Below, one piece after another: positions 50,276-59,888 of a DNA stretch of 64,000 nucleotides. The DNA is from Streptomyces sp. LaPpAH-108 (GTDB lineage Bacteria > Actinomycetota > Actinomycetes > Streptomycetales > Streptomycetaceae): NCBI RefSeq assembly GCF_000373625.1, contig NZ_KB891988.1, positions 62,001-126,000 of the forward strand, read 5' to 3'. The translations under genes and the position numbers were made by a program. Position 1 is the first letter of the stretch. Each line of letters starts with the position of its first letter. The notes under the pieces are model-generated. The model saw only the letters and a program-made list of their open reading frames with translations. It ran no database searches and was not told the origin of the DNA.

Positions 50276-51820
50276 TCATCTCACCTGGGCGGAAAGCACC
50301 CTTGTCCGCAGGAACACCGCGCTGGTGAGGACCCCCAAGAGCACGAGCCCCGCGTTCACCGCGATCGCTGTCTTCAGGCCGGTCAGTACCGCGAGGGCGC
50401 CCGTGCCGGTCATCGCGCCGGTGGCGATCGCGCTCATCACCGGGGTGCCCATGGTGATGCCGATCTGCTGGGTCATGGTCGCGAGGCCGGTCGCCAGGCC
50501 CTGTTCGCCGTCGGCCAGACCCGACGTGGCGGTCACCATGAAGCCGACGATGACGAGCATGTTCCCGATCCCGCCCGCGAACGTGGCGACGAGCAGCGGT
50601 CCCAGGGACGCGTGCCCCGTGCCGAGACCGAGCAGCGCGGCCGTGAACACCGCCTGGACCACCCCGCCGACGATCAGCGTCCGCCTGCTGCCGATCCGCC
50701 CGATGATCCTCGGCGCGAGGGCGCCGCCCGTGACCGTACCCACCCCCAGCACCCCGAAGGACAGCCCGGCCGCCAGCGGGGAGAAGCCGAGCACCTTCTG
50801 GAGATACAGGGTCAGCAGGAAGACGAGGGAGGTCTCGGTGAGGAACGCGACGAGACCGGCCAGATTTCCCCAGGCGACGGTGCGCCTGCCGAGGACGTGG
50901 AGCGGTACGAGGGGCTGGGCCACCCGGCGTTCCACCGCGCCGAAGAGGACCAGCAGCGCCACTCCCGCCCCGAGGGCGCCCAGCGTGTACGGCGAACCCC
51001 ACCCGCGCTCGCCCGCCTGCGTGAGCCCGAGTACGACGGCCAGCAGACCGAGGGTGACCGTGAGGGCGCCGGGGAGGTCCAGCGTGGCGCGGTGGCCGCT
51101 GGTCCGGGACTCGGCGATGACCGCGGGCGCGACCAGCAGGACCGCGAGGGCGACGGGCACATTGACGAAGAACGCCCAGCGCCAGGACAGCAGGTCGGTG
51201 AGGACCCCGCCGAGGATCGCGCCGGTGGTGAACCCCGCCGACATCAGCGCCCCGTTGAGCCCGAGCGCCTTCTCCCGCAGCGGGCCTTCCGGGAACGAGG
51301 TCGTCAGCAGCGACAGCCCCGCCGGAGTCACGGCCGTGGTGGCCAGCCCTTGCAGCACACGGGCCGCGAGCAGCACCTCGGGGCTGGTGGCGAGACCGCC
51401 CGCGAGGGAGGCGACGGCGAGTACGGCGAGGCCGCCGAGGAACAGCCGACGGCGCCCGAAGAGGTCGGCCACCCGGCCGAAGAGCAGGGTGAAGCCCGCC
51501 GCGCAGAGGGCGAACGCGGTCCCGATCCACTGGAGTTGACCGAGCCGGAAGCCAAGGCCCCGGCCGATCACCGGAAGCGCGACGTTCAGGATCGAGAAGT
51601 CCACGGCGAGCATGAACTGGGCGGCGAGCAGGAGGACGAGGACGAGACGGAGGCGGGGGGTGAGGGCGGTGACGGCTGCGGTCGGGGGCGGGGTTCCGGT
51701 GAGCGGCATGGCGGGGATTCCCTTCGACGGGTCGGGGCTCGGCTCGGCGAAGCCAGGCTCGCCAGCGGGAAAGGGGGCAGCCAGCACCCCGGTCCGGGCA
51801 GTCACCGGGAGGGTGGTCAT
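50276..51820 (-). CDS. MFS drug efflux transporter, DHA2 type
   Basis: A 514-residue exporter of the EmrB/QacA class with 14 predicted helices. LLLAAQFMLAVDFSILNVAL is helix 1, GRVADLFGRRRLFLGGLAVL carries motif A, and RVLQGLATTAVTPAGLSLLT is the motif-B region. About 55 N-terminal residues precede the first helix; ATG 51820 (after GAGGGTGG) is used, with ATG 51709 a possible alternative giving a shorter tail. It is divergent from an MmyB-like regulator, 75 bp apart, and thus probably controlled by it. Substrate unknown. Confidence 0.87.
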   Translation of the reverse strand: MTTLPVTARTGVLAAPFPAGEPGFAEPSPDPSKGIPAMPLTGTPPPTAAVTALTPRLRLVLVLLLAAQFMLAVDFSILNVALPVIGRGLGFRLGQLQWIGTAFALCAAGFTLLFGRVADLFGRRRLFLGGLAVLAVASLAGGLATSPEVLLAARVLQGLATTAVTPAGLSLLTTSFPEGPLREKALGLNGALMSAGFTTGAILGGVLTDLLSWRWAFFVNVPVALAVLLVAPAVIAESRTSGHRATLDLPGALTVTLGLLAVVLGLTQAGERGWGSPYTLGALGAGVALLVLFGAVERRVAQPLVPLHVLGRRTVAWGNLAGLVAFLTETSLVFLLTLYLQKVLGFSPLAAGLSFGVLGVGTVTGGALAPRIIGRIGSRRTLIVGGVVQAVFTAALLGLGTGHASLGPLLVATFAGGIGNMLVIVGFMVTATSGLADGEQGLATGLATMTQQIGITMGTPVMSAIATGAMTGTGALAVLTGLKTAIAVNAGLVLLGVLTSAVFLRTRVLSAQVR

Positions 51821-51895
51821 GACGTGACCACCCTCGGCGGGCGCCCCGCGCGCCCACGGCGGCCATCATGGAAACCCCGACCCGTGGAGGCAGCG

Positions 51896-52813
51896 ATGGA
51901 CGCCCCGTCCGACCTGGGCGACTTCCTCAAGTCCCGCCGCGCCGCCCTGCGTCCGGAGGAGGCGGGCCTCACCCCGCTCCCGACCCGCCGCCGGGTGACG
52001 GGGCTGCGCCGCGAGGAACTGGCCATGCTCTCCGGCGTCAGCGTCACCCACTACACCCGCCTGGAACAGGGCCGCGCGGCCGGTGCCTCCGACTCCGTCC
52101 TGAACGCGATCGCCCGCACGCTACGCCTCACCGAGGACGAGACGGCCCACCTGAAGGCACTGGCCCACCCGGTGCGTTCCGCTACGACCCCGCCCCGCCC
52201 GGAGCAGGCGAGCGCATCGGTACGCCAACTCCTCGCGTCGATGCGGGAGATACCGGCCCTGGCCCTGGACCGCCGGAACGACGTCCTGGCCTGGAACCCC
52301 CTGGGCCACGCCCTCCTGGCCGCACACCTCCCCGCGAACGCCCCCGACGCCTCCGCCACCCGCCCCAACCTCACCCGCATGCTCTTCCTGGACCCCGCCT
52401 ACCGCGCCCTGTACCGCGACCGGCCCTCCGAGGCCGTCCTGGCGGTGGCCTCCCTGCGCCAGCAAACGGCCCGCCACCCCGACGACCCCGCCCTGACGGC
52501 CCTGGTGGGCCACCTCACCATCCACTCCTCCGACTTCACGCCCCTCTGGAACCGCCACCCGGTCCGCACGTGCACGTCGGGCATGAAACGCCTGCGCCAC
52601 CCGCCGGCAGGCGACATGGACCTCGCCTTCGAAACCCTGACGTTCCCGGCCTCCTCGGGCCAACGCCTGATCACGTACACGGCCGAGGCGGGCTCGGACT
52701 CGGCGCGCGCCCTCCGGTCGCTCCTCGAAGAAACACTCCCGTCGGCCCACCCACCCGAAGACCCCAGTTCGACGCCCCGGTTCGCCATCGGAAGCAACCT
52801 CAAGCACCGGTAA
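51896..52813 (+). CDS. XRE/MmyB-like transcriptional regulator
   Basis: A 305-residue regulator. The HTH at about residues 8-75 includes DFLKSRRAALRPEEAGL, VTGLRREELAMLSGVSVTHY and LEQGRAAGASDSVLNAIART. The C-terminal MmyB-like ligand-binding domain contains PALALDRRNDVLAWNPLGHA, RMLFLDPAYRALYRD, LRQQTARHPDDPALTALVGH and the HTH-proximal HPVRTCTSGMKRLRHPPAG. GGAGG at 51886-51890 precedes ATG 51896. Such proteins bind fatty-acid-like ligands and often control adjacent oxidoreductases or efflux; here the divergent MFS pump is the likely target. Confidence 0.9.
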   Translation: MDAPSDLGDFLKSRRAALRPEEAGLTPLPTRRRVTGLRREELAMLSGVSVTHYTRLEQGRAAGASDSVLNAIARTLRLTEDETAHLKALAHPVRSATTPPRPEQASASVRQLLASMREIPALALDRRNDVLAWNPLGHALLAAHLPANAPDASATRPNLTRMLFLDPAYRALYRDRPSEAVLAVASLRQQTARHPDDPALTALVGHLTIHSSDFTPLWNRHPVRTCTSGMKRLRHPPAGDMDLAFETLTFPASSGQRLITYTAEAGSDSARALRSLLEETLPSAHPPEDPSSTPRFAIGSNLKHR

Positions 52814-52909
52814 AGAACCCGTCAGGGTCGGGCAACTTGTGGGAAGAAGTCGCTCGAACCGGGACACGGTCCGTGCAACTTTCGTGTGGTTCCGTTAGTC
52901 AACTGAGGC

Positions 52910-53827
52910 ATGAAAACCCGGACTCCACGTCGTACCGGAGCGGTCGCCGCCGCGCTCGGTGTCGCGTTGCTCATACCGGCCGTGGCCGCCACACCGGCGT
53001 CCGCGGCCTCGGCCGTCAGCTGTACGTCGTCCAAGGCGGGGCTGGCGGACAAGCTGGAGAAGGACATCACGGCGGCGCTGGCGAAGCGGAAGAGCAGTGT
53101 CGCGCTCGGGGTGTACGACCGCTCGACCGGCACCACCTGCACGCTGCGGGCGACCAGCGCGTACGACTCGGCCAGCACCGTCAAGGTCACCGTGCTCGCC
53201 ACGCTGCTCTGGGACGCCAAGAAGCACGACCGGTATCTGACGAACACCGAGACCACGCTCGCCAAGGCGATGATCACGCAGTCGGACAACACCGCCACCA
53301 GCAAGCTGTGGAAGCAGCTCGGCGTGACGAAGGTCAAGGGCTTCCTGGCCGCCGCCAAGATGACCAGGACGACGCCGGGCGCGAACGGTTACTGGGGGCT
53401 GACCCAGATCAACGTCACCGACGAGCAGAAGCTGCTCAAGCTCGTCACCGCCAAGAACAGTGTGCTGAGCGACAGTTCGCGGGCGTACATCCTCAAGCTC
53501 ATGGGCCAGGTCGTCTCCTCCCAGCGCTGGGGCACCCCGGCAGGCGCCCCCGCCACGGTCGCCGTGCACGTCAAGAACGGCTGGCTCCAGCGCGCGACCC
53601 ACGGCTGGCGCGTCCACAGCCTCGGCACCTTCGACGGCGCCGGTCACGACTACATGCTCAGCGTGCTGACGCAGGACAACAGCACGATGGACTACGGCGT
53701 CACCACCATCCAGAACGTCTCCAAGGTCATCCACAAGGACCTGGTCCCGACGGCGGCCAAGTCCGCCGTCTACGTCCCGACCAGCACCCCGCGCGAGGCC
53801 TTCGTGGCCACCCCGCCGCAGGGCTGA
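52910..53827 (+). CDS. Secreted class A beta-lactamase-fold serine hydrolase
   Basis: A 305-residue exported protein. The signal peptide includes AVAAALGVALLIPAVAATPA with cleavage near SAASA. The serine-hydrolase motifs are visible: SxxK as S89-T-V-K92, SDN as S125-D126-N127 and K222-N-G at the KTG position, where Asn replaces Thr or Ser. A Glu in a typical omega loop is not obvious. Similar Streptomyces proteins are annotated as serine hydrolases; a penicillinase activity is possible but the KNG box makes it uncertain, and a wall-peptide role is also reasonable. ATG 52910 is preceded by ACTGAGG. Confidence 0.87.
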   Translation: MKTRTPRRTGAVAAALGVALLIPAVAATPASAASAVSCTSSKAGLADKLEKDITAALAKRKSSVALGVYDRSTGTTCTLRATSAYDSASTVKVTVLATLLWDAKKHDRYLTNTETTLAKAMITQSDNTATSKLWKQLGVTKVKGFLAAAKMTRTTPGANGYWGLTQINVTDEQKLLKLVTAKNSVLSDSSRAYILKLMGQVVSSQRWGTPAGAPATVAVHVKNGWLQRATHGWRVHSLGTFDGAGHDYMLSVLTQDNSTMDYGVTTIQNVSKVIHKDLVPTAAKSAVYVPTSTPREAFVATPPQG

Positions 53828-53840
53828 CACCCCCTCCGCA

Positions 53841-53879
53841 CGGGCCCGGCCCCTCCGTCCACCGGAGGAGCCGGGCCCG
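53841..53879 (+). terminator. Strong hairpin after the serine hydrolase gene
   Basis: A 17-base arm (53841-53857) pairs with 53863-53879 with one mismatch and a five-base loop. It begins 14 bases after the stop. Confidence 0.65.
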
Positions 53880-53942
53880 CGCGCGGGGGCCAACGGCCGT
53901 ACCGCCGTGCGCCCTTGGGCCCCGCCCCCTACCGTGACCCCC

Positions 53943-55007
53943 ATGACCGCGCGCAAGAGAACCCGCCCCGTCCTCTCCGCAACCCTCGCCGCCGCCTTCT
54001 GCCTCGCGGCACCGGGGGCAGCGCACGCCGACTCCCCGCAGGAGCGCGCCAACTCCCCGCAGACACACGCCTGTTCCCCCGCCGTCACGCTCGACCGTTT
54101 CTCCGACGCGCTCGACAAGACGACGTACGACGGCAGTTACGTCGGCAACCTCTCCGCCCTCGCCGTGGACCGCGACGGATCGCTCGCCGCGCTGTCGGAC
54201 CGGTCCACGCTGTTCCGGCTGGACGCACACAGCCTGCGGCCGACCGGAGCGATCGGTCTCGCCGACGAGAGCGGCCAGGAGCTGGACTCCGAGGGCCTGG
54301 TCGTGGACCGGGACGGCACCCGGCTGGTCACCTCCGAGACCGAGCCGTCCGTACGGCGGTACTCGCGCACCGGGAAGCTCCTGGAGCGGCTGCCCGTCCC
54401 CGAAGACCTGCGCGTCGCCCCCGCCGGACGCGCCACCGCCAATCAGACCTTCGAGGGGCTGACCCTGCTGCCCGGCGGCCACACCCTGCTCGCGTCGATG
54501 GAGTACGCGCTCGCCGGGGACGACCCCGGCACCGTCCGCTTCCAGACGTGGACGCGGGGGCACGGCGGGTTCCGGCTCGCCGCGCAGTACGCGTACCGCA
54601 CCGACGACCCGAGCCTCGGCGTGCCCGAGGTACAGGCCACCCCCGACGGCCGCCTGCTCGTCCTGGAGCGCGGCTTCACGGCGGGCGTCGGCAACACCGT
54701 CCGGCTCTCTCTCGCCGACCCGCGCCACGCCACCGACACCGCACGCGTCGGGCACCTCACCGGACAGCCCGGCGTACGTCTCCTGCGCAAGACCCCGCTC
54801 GCCGACATCGCCGACTGCCCGAGCCTCGGCGCGACCGCCCGCCAGCCCCAGCCCAACCCGCTGCTCGACAACATCGAGGGCATGACCGTCACCGGGCGGG
54901 ACGCGAAGGGCCGCCTGAAGGTGCTCCTGGTGAGTGACGACAACCAGAACCCGGCGCAGACGACCCGCCTCTTCTCCTTGCGGGTGCGCACGGCACCTAC
55001 TCGCTGA
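53943..55007 (+). CDS. Secreted esterase-like activity of phytase family protein
   Basis: A 354-residue secreted protein. The signal peptide is KRTRPVLSATLAAAFCLAA with cleavage after GAAHA. The mature part matches the phytase-esterase (PF13449-like) family, with beta-propeller blades: GSYVGNLSALAVDRDGSLAA, ELDSEGLVVDRDGTRLVTSE, NQTFEGLTLLPGGHTLLASM, NPLLDNIEGMTVTGRDAKGR and LVSDDNQNPAQTTRLFSLRV. These repeat the pattern (E/N)GL...DG seen in family members. ATG 53943 is used. The enzymatic reaction is not established for the family. Its 3' end overlaps the convergent small gene by 11 bp. Confidence 0.85.
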   Translation: MTARKRTRPVLSATLAAAFCLAAPGAAHADSPQERANSPQTHACSPAVTLDRFSDALDKTTYDGSYVGNLSALAVDRDGSLAALSDRSTLFRLDAHSLRPTGAIGLADESGQELDSEGLVVDRDGTRLVTSETEPSVRRYSRTGKLLERLPVPEDLRVAPAGRATANQTFEGLTLLPGGHTLLASMEYALAGDDPGTVRFQTWTRGHGGFRLAAQYAYRTDDPSLGVPEVQATPDGRLLVLERGFTAGVGNTVRLSLADPRHATDTARVGHLTGQPGVRLLRKTPLADIADCPSLGATARQPQPNPLLDNIEGMTVTGRDAKGRLKVLLVSDDNQNPAQTTRLFSLRVRTAPTR

Positions 55008-55287
55008 GACTCCCGTCCGGATTCCAGTCCGACGGGATCTCCGAGGACAGCCCGAGCGCGCGGGCGCGGTCCATGATGTGGCGGCGGATCGTGTCGTGCG
55101 GATCGCGGCGCCCCCGGCCGACCGCGTGGATCGCCCGGCGCAGGTCCTCCGCGCCGTGCAGGTCCGCCGGGCGGACGGGATAGCTGCCGTCCGGCAGCGC
55201 CCAGCCCTCGGCGGCGCTGTGCCGCCGGGCCGCCGCGTCCAGGTCGGCGGCGTCCGGCGTGTCGATGTTGCCCGTGTCGTTGCCCAT
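54997..55287 (-). CDS. Small DUF6582-like protein (96 aa)
   Basis: A 96-residue protein. The segment WALPDGSYPVRPADLHGAED, then LRRAIHAVGRGRRDP and HDTIRRHIMDRARALGLSSE, ending IPSDWN, is the compact helical motif (LPDGSYPIR...AIRAxGR...HIxxRAxALG...IPxxW) that I recall as DUF6582, common in phage and actinobacterial proteins. GGAGG five bases upstream of ATG 55287 decides the start. No phage genes are nearby, so it is a chromosomal stand-alone copy. Function unknown. Confidence 0.68.
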   Translation of the reverse strand: MGNDTGNIDTPDAADLDAAARRHSAAEGWALPDGSYPVRPADLHGAEDLRRAIHAVGRGRRDPHDTIRRHIMDRARALGLSSEIPSDWNPDGSLSE

Positions 55288-55478
55288 GTGCGCCTCCATC
55301 ACCGAGTCCCTGCGACGCGACGCATTCCAGCACAGATACGGACACCCCGCCCGGCGGCCGTCACCCGCCAGGCGGCGCCTCCGTACCGGACCGGGCGGCA
55401 CCCCCGTACGGAATACCCCCCTTCCACCCCGCGTTTGTGCCTCACGGAAGATCAGGCCGACCGACGGAGGACACCCGC

Positions 55479-58400
55479 GTGGGACCGCAACGGGGATGGG
55501 CACGACGACTGGCGGGATACGCCTGGCGGTATCCGAAGGACGTCGTCCTCGCCCTCGGCTCCTCGCTCGCCGGAATGGCCGTCATGGCGGTCGTCCCGCT
55601 GATCACGAAGGTGATCATCGACGACGTGATCGGCGGCCACACCCGCTCGATGGCCCCCTGGGCGGGCGCCCTGATCGGCGCCGCACTGCTGGTGTACGCG
55701 CTCACCTACGTCCGCCGCTACTACGGCGGCCGGGTCGCCCTGGACGTCCAGCACGACCTGCGGACCGCGATGTACCGCACGATCACCCGGCTCGACGGCC
55801 GCCGTCAGGACGAGCTGTCCACCGGGCAGGTCGTCGGCCGGGCCACCAGCGACCTCCAGCTGATCCAGGGCCTGCTGTTCATGCTCCCGATGACCATCGG
55901 GAACGTGCTGCTGTTCCTGATCTCGCTCGGGATCATGGCCTGGCTGTCGCTGCCGCTCACCCTGGTCGCGCTCGCGGTCGGTCCCGCGCTCGGCTGGATC
56001 GCCCGGCGCAGCCGCAGCAGGCTGCACCCGGCCACCTGGTACGCGCAGGCGCAGGCCGCCGCCGTCGCCGGAGTGGTGGACGGCGCGGTCAGCGGCGTCC
56101 GCGTGGTGAAGGGGTTCGGGCAGGAGGAGCAGGAGACCGGGAAGCTGCGCGAGGTCGGCCGCAGGCTGTTCGCGGCGCGGCTGCGGACCATCCGGCTGAA
56201 CAGCAAGTACACCCCCGCCCTCCAGGCCGTCCCCGCGCTCGGCCAGGTCGCCATGCTGGCCCTCGGCGGCTGGCTCGCGGTGGGCGGGCACATCACGCTC
56301 GGCACCTTCGTCGCCTTCTCCACCTACCTCGCCCAGCTGGTCGGCCCGGTGCGGATGCTCGCCGTGGTGCTCACCGTCGGCCAGCAGGCCCGCGCGGGCA
56401 CCGAGCGCGTCCTGGAGCTGATCGACACCGAGCCGACCATGAAGGACGGCACCAAGACCCTCCCGGCCGACGCGCCCGCCTCCGTCGAGTTCGACGACGT
56501 GTCCTTCGGCTACGACGCCGACCGGCCCGTCCTCAAGGGGCTCAGCTTCGAGATCCGGCCGGGCGAGACGCTGGCCGTCGTCGGCGCCTCGGGCTCCGGC
56601 AAGTCCACCCTCTCGATGCTGCTGCCCCGCTTCTACGACGTGGGCCGGGGCGCCGTCCTGGTCGGCGGCCACGACGTGCGCGAGCTGACGCTCGACTCGC
56701 TGCGCGCCGCCATCGGCCTGGTCCCGGAGGACTCCTTCCTGTTCTCCGCCTCGGTCCGCGAGAACATCGCCTACGGCCGCCCCGACGCCACGCAGGAGGA
56801 GATCGAGGCCGCCGCCCGCGCCGCCCAGGCCCACGGCTTCATCAGCGAGCTGCCCGAGGGCTACGACACCAAGGTCGGCGAGCACGGCCTCACCCTCTCC
56901 GGCGGCCAGCGCCAGCGCGTCGCCCTCGCCCGCGCCCTGCTCACCGACCCGCGCCTGCTGGTCCTGGACGACGCGACCAGCGCCGTCGACGCCCGCGTGG
57001 AGCACGAGATCCACGAGGCGCTGCACCAGGTGATGCAGGGCCGTACGACCCTGCTCATCGCGCACCGCCGCTCCACCCTGAACCTGGCCGACCGCATCGC
57101 GGTCCTGGAAGGCGGCCGCCTCGCGGACATCGGCACCGACGCCGAGCTGCAGAAGCGCTCCCCGCTCTACCGCAGGCTGCTCACCGACCCCGACGAGCTG
57201 GGCGGCGTCTCCCCGGGCCACGCCCGCCCGGCCGAGCCGCGCGAGGACACCACCGTCCGCGAGGAGCTGGACGCCGAGTTCGACGCCGAGCGCGGTCTCA
57301 CCCCGAGGCTGTGGACCGGCGACCGCGCACCCCGCGACCGGGCGCTGGCGGGCACCCCGGCCACCCCGGAACTCCTCGCCAAGGTCGAGGCGCTGCCCCC
57401 GGCCACCGACACCCCCGGCGTGGACGAGGCCCGCGCGGTCCGCCCCGAGGACTCCTACGGGCTGCGCCGTCTGCTGCACGGCTTCGGGCGCCCCCTGCTG
57501 ATCAGCCTGCTGCTCGTCGCCGTGGACGCGGGCGCGGGCCTGCTGCTCCCGGTCCTGATCCGGCACGGCATCGACCAGGGCGTCACCCGCGCGGCCCTCG
57601 GCGCGGTCTGGGCGGCCTCGCTGCTGGGCCTGCTCACGGTGCTGGTGCAGTGGGTCGCGCAGTACGGCGAGACCCGGATGACCGGCCGTACCGGCGAGCG
57701 GGTGCTGTACGCGCTGCGGCTGAAGATCTTCACCCAGCTCCAGCGGCTCGGCCTGGACTACTACGAGCGCGAGCTGACCGGCCGCATCATGACCCGGATG
57801 ACCACCGACGTGGACGCGCTGTCCACGTTCCTCCAGACGGGTCTGGTCACCGCGTTCGTCTCGGTCGTCACCTTCTTCGGGATCATGGGCGCGCTGCTGG
57901 TGCTCGACCTCCGTCTCGCGCTGGTCGTCTTCGCCACGCTGCCCCCGCTGATCGTGGCCACCTTCTTCTTCCGCCGGGCCAGTGTGAAGGCGTACGAGCT
58001 GGCCCGTGAGCGGGTCTCGGTCGTCAACGCCGACCTCCAGGAGTCGGTGGCCGGGCTGCGGATCGTGCAGGCGTTCCGGCGCGAGGGCGACGGCGGGCGC
58101 CGGTTCGCCGCGCGCAGCGACAGCTACCGGCAGGCCCGCATCCGGGGCCAGTGGCTGATCTCCGTCTACTTCCCGTTCGTCCAGCTGCTGTCCTCGGTCG
58201 CGGCGGCGGCCGTGCTGATCTCGGGCGCCGGACGAGTGGAGGCGGCCACGCTGACCACGGGCGCGCTGGTCGCCTATCTGCTCTACATCGACCTGTTCTT
58301 CGCGCCTGTCCAGCAGCTCTCCCAGGTCTTCGACGGCTACCAGCAGGCCACCGTCTCCCTCGGCCGCATCCAGGAGCTGCTGCGCGAGCCCGCCTCCACC

Positions 58401-59198
58401 GGCTCGGCCGCCGAGCCCCTGGAGGTGCTTTCGCTGCGCGGGGACATCGCCTTCGAGGACGTGTCGTTCGCGTACGGCGACGAGGAGGAGGCGCTGACCG
58501 GCGTCGACCTGACCGTCCCGGCCGGGCAGACGGTCGCCTTCGTCGGCGAGACCGGCGCGGGCAAGTCCACGCTGGTCAAGCTGGTCGCGCGGTTCTACGA
58601 CCCGACCGCGGGCCGGGTCACCGTCGACGGCACGGATCTGCGCGCCCTGGACCTCACCTCGTACCGGCACCGGCTCGGGGTCGTGCCGCAGGAGGCGTAC
58701 CTCTTCCCCGGCACGGTCCGTGACGCCATCGCCTACGGCCGTCCCGACGCCACCGACGCCGAGGTGGAGGCGGCGGCGCGGGCGGTCGGCGCGCACGAGA
58801 TGATCGCCACGCTGGAGGGCGGCTATCTGCACGAGGTCGCCGAGCGCGGCCGGAACCTCTCGGCGGGCCAGCGCCAGCTGATCGCGCTCGCCCGCGCCGA
58901 GCTGGTCGACCCCGACGTCCTGCTGCTCGACGAGGCCACCGCCGCCCTGGACCTGGCCACCGAGGCCCAGGTCAACCAGGCCACCGACCGCCTCGCGGGC
59001 CGCCGTACGACCCTGGTGGTCGCCCACCGGCTGACCACGGCCGCCCGCGCCGACCGCGTGGTCGTGATGGACCACGGCCGGGTCGCGGAGGACGGCACCC
59101 ACGACGAACTCCTCGCCCTGGACGGCCGCTACGCCCGGCTGTGGCGGACCTTCGTGGGGGAGTCGGAGCCGGAGGAGCCGGTGGGGGTGACCGGCTGA
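55479..59198 (+). CDS. Fused two-half ABC exporter (MdlB-type, one degenerate ATP site)
   Basis: A 1239-residue protein that joins two type IV ABC half-exporters. Each half has six membrane helices and an ATPase. The first ATPase has [13 protein letters not shown], signature [16 protein letters not shown] and Walker [14 protein letters not shown], where Asp replaces the catalytic Glu. The second has [29 protein letters not shown] and [13 protein letters not shown], with the catalytic Glu present. One consensus and one degenerate site is the hallmark of heterodimeric exporters; here both are in one chain, linked by a ~120-residue acidic region. GGAGG at 55466 precedes GTG 55479. It probably exports lipids, drugs or peptides; no biosynthetic genes adjoin. 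Confidence 0.92.
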   Translation: MGPQRGWARRLAGYAWRYPKDVVLALGSSLAGMAVMAVVPLITKVIIDDVIGGHTRSMAPWAGALIGAALLVYALTYVRRYYGGRVALDVQHDLRTAMYRTITRLDGRRQDELSTGQVVGRATSDLQLIQGLLFMLPMTIGNVLLFLISLGIMAWLSLPLTLVALAVGPALGWIARRSRSRLHPATWYAQAQAAAVAGVVDGAVSGVRVVKGFGQEEQETGKLREVGRRLFAARLRTIRLNSKYTPALQAVPALGQVAMLALGGWLAVGGHITLGTFVAFSTYLAQLVGPVRMLAVVLTVGQQARAGTERVLELIDTEPTMKDGTKTLPADAPASVEFDDVSFGYDADRPVLKGLSFEIRPGETLAVVGASGSGKSTLSMLLPRFYDVGRGAVLVGGHDVRELTLDSLRAAIGLVPEDSFLFSASVRENIAYGRPDATQEEIEAAARAAQAHGFISELPEGYDTKVGEHGLTLSGGQRQRVALARALLTDPRLLVLDDATSAVDARVEHEIHEALHQVMQGRTTLLIAHRRSTLNLADRIAVLEGGRLADIGTDAELQKRSPLYRRLLTDPDELGGVSPGHARPAEPREDTTVREELDAEFDAERGLTPRLWTGDRAPRDRALAGTPATPELLAKVEALPPATDTPGVDEARAVRPEDSYGLRRLLHGFGRPLLISLLLVAVDAGAGLLLPVLIRHGIDQGVTRAALGAVWAASLLGLLTVLVQWVAQYGETRMTGRTGERVLYALRLKIFTQLQRLGLDYYERELTGRIMTRMTTDVDALSTFLQTGLVTAFVSVVTFFGIMGALLVLDLRLALVVFATLPPLIVATFFFRRASVKAYELARERVSVVNADLQESVAGLRIVQAFRREGDGGRRFAARSDSYRQARIRGQWLISVYFPFVQLLSSVAAAAVLISGAGRVEAATLTTGALVAYLLYIDLFFAPVQQLSQVFDGYQQATVSLGRIQELLREPASTGSAAEPLEVLSLRGDIAFEDVSFAYGDEEEALTGVDLTVPAGQTVAFVGETGAGKSTLVKLVARFYDPTAGRVTVDGTDLRALDLTSYRHRLGVVPQEAYLFPGTVRDAIAYGRPDATDAEVEAAARAVGAHEMIATLEGGYLHEVAERGRNLSAGQRQLIALARAELVDPDVLLLDEATAALDLATEAQVNQATDRLAGRRTTLVVAHRLTTAARADRVVVMDHGRVAEDGTHDELLALDGRYARLWRTFVGESEPEEPVGVTG

Positions 59199-59353
59199 GC
59201 CGAGAGCGCGCCGCGCGGGACGGGACGCGCGCCGGGGCGCCCGCGCCCCGCGCGTTTCGCTGACGGTCGTGCAACCGTCCGGCACACCCCGTGCGTCCGT
59301 ACACCAGTACGTACATCGACGGCGTATGCCCAGGACACGGGGGAGGCACGGGA

Positions 59354-59743
59354 GTGGGCGGGGACGCGATACGCCGGCTGACGGCGGTCGGCGCGGCCGT
59401 GCTGACGGTGCTCGGGGTGCTCGTCCTCGCCGCGCCCGGCGCCGGGGCCGCCCCGCGCCAGGACTGCCCCGGGCGCCAGGTGCGCGCCCTGCCGTTCCGC
59501 ACCGGGGTCGTCCGGCTCTACAAGCGCGAGGGCTACGTCTGCGCGCTCACCCTCGCCAAGGTCCCCGGCACCCCGCGCGTGATGTCGGTCAGCGTGCAGG
59601 CGCGCGGCAACCGGCCGGTGACCGACCAGGGCCGCTACCGCCATCACGCGGGCCCGGTCACCGTGCACGCCGGACACCGCTGCGTGCGGGTGCGCGGCGC
59701 GGTGGGGCGCGGCTCGGTCAGCTCGGGCTGGATCCTGTGCTGA
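59354..59743 (+). CDS. Small secreted cysteine-containing protein (129 aa)
   Basis: A 129-residue protein. VGGDAIRRLTAVGAAVLTVL followed by GVLVLAAPGAGAA is a Sec signal. The mature part is basic and has four cysteines (QDCPGRQV, YVCALTL, HRCVRVR, ILC at the end), likely two disulfide bonds. GGGAGG at 59341 precedes GTG 59354; ATG 59291 is in frame but would give a non-signal N-terminus. I recognise only a general resemblance to small Streptomyces secreted proteins. Function unknown. Confidence 0.65.
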   Translation: MGGDAIRRLTAVGAAVLTVLGVLVLAAPGAGAAPRQDCPGRQVRALPFRTGVVRLYKREGYVCALTLAKVPGTPRVMSVSVQARGNRPVTDQGRYRHHAGPVTVHAGHRCVRVRGAVGRGSVSSGWILC

Positions 59744-59888
59744 CCGGCCGCCGGATTCTGTGCCGGTCGGCCGCCAGGTGCCGGGCCTGCGGCCCACATT
59801 GATCGCCTGACACGCCCAACATCCTCTGATGTCACAGCAGTTGCTCGGATACCTTCCGGCGCACATGTGTCTCACAGGGGAGAGTCGA

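Noticed and set aside
54997-55287. DUF6582-like gene as a sign of a prophage
   Set aside because: No integrase, portal, capsid or tail genes and no att-like repeats are seen around it.
55452-59285. Minus-strand 1277-residue frame across the ABC exporter
   Set aside because: It is the complement of a verified exporter with all ATPase motifs; its translation has no recognisable domain.
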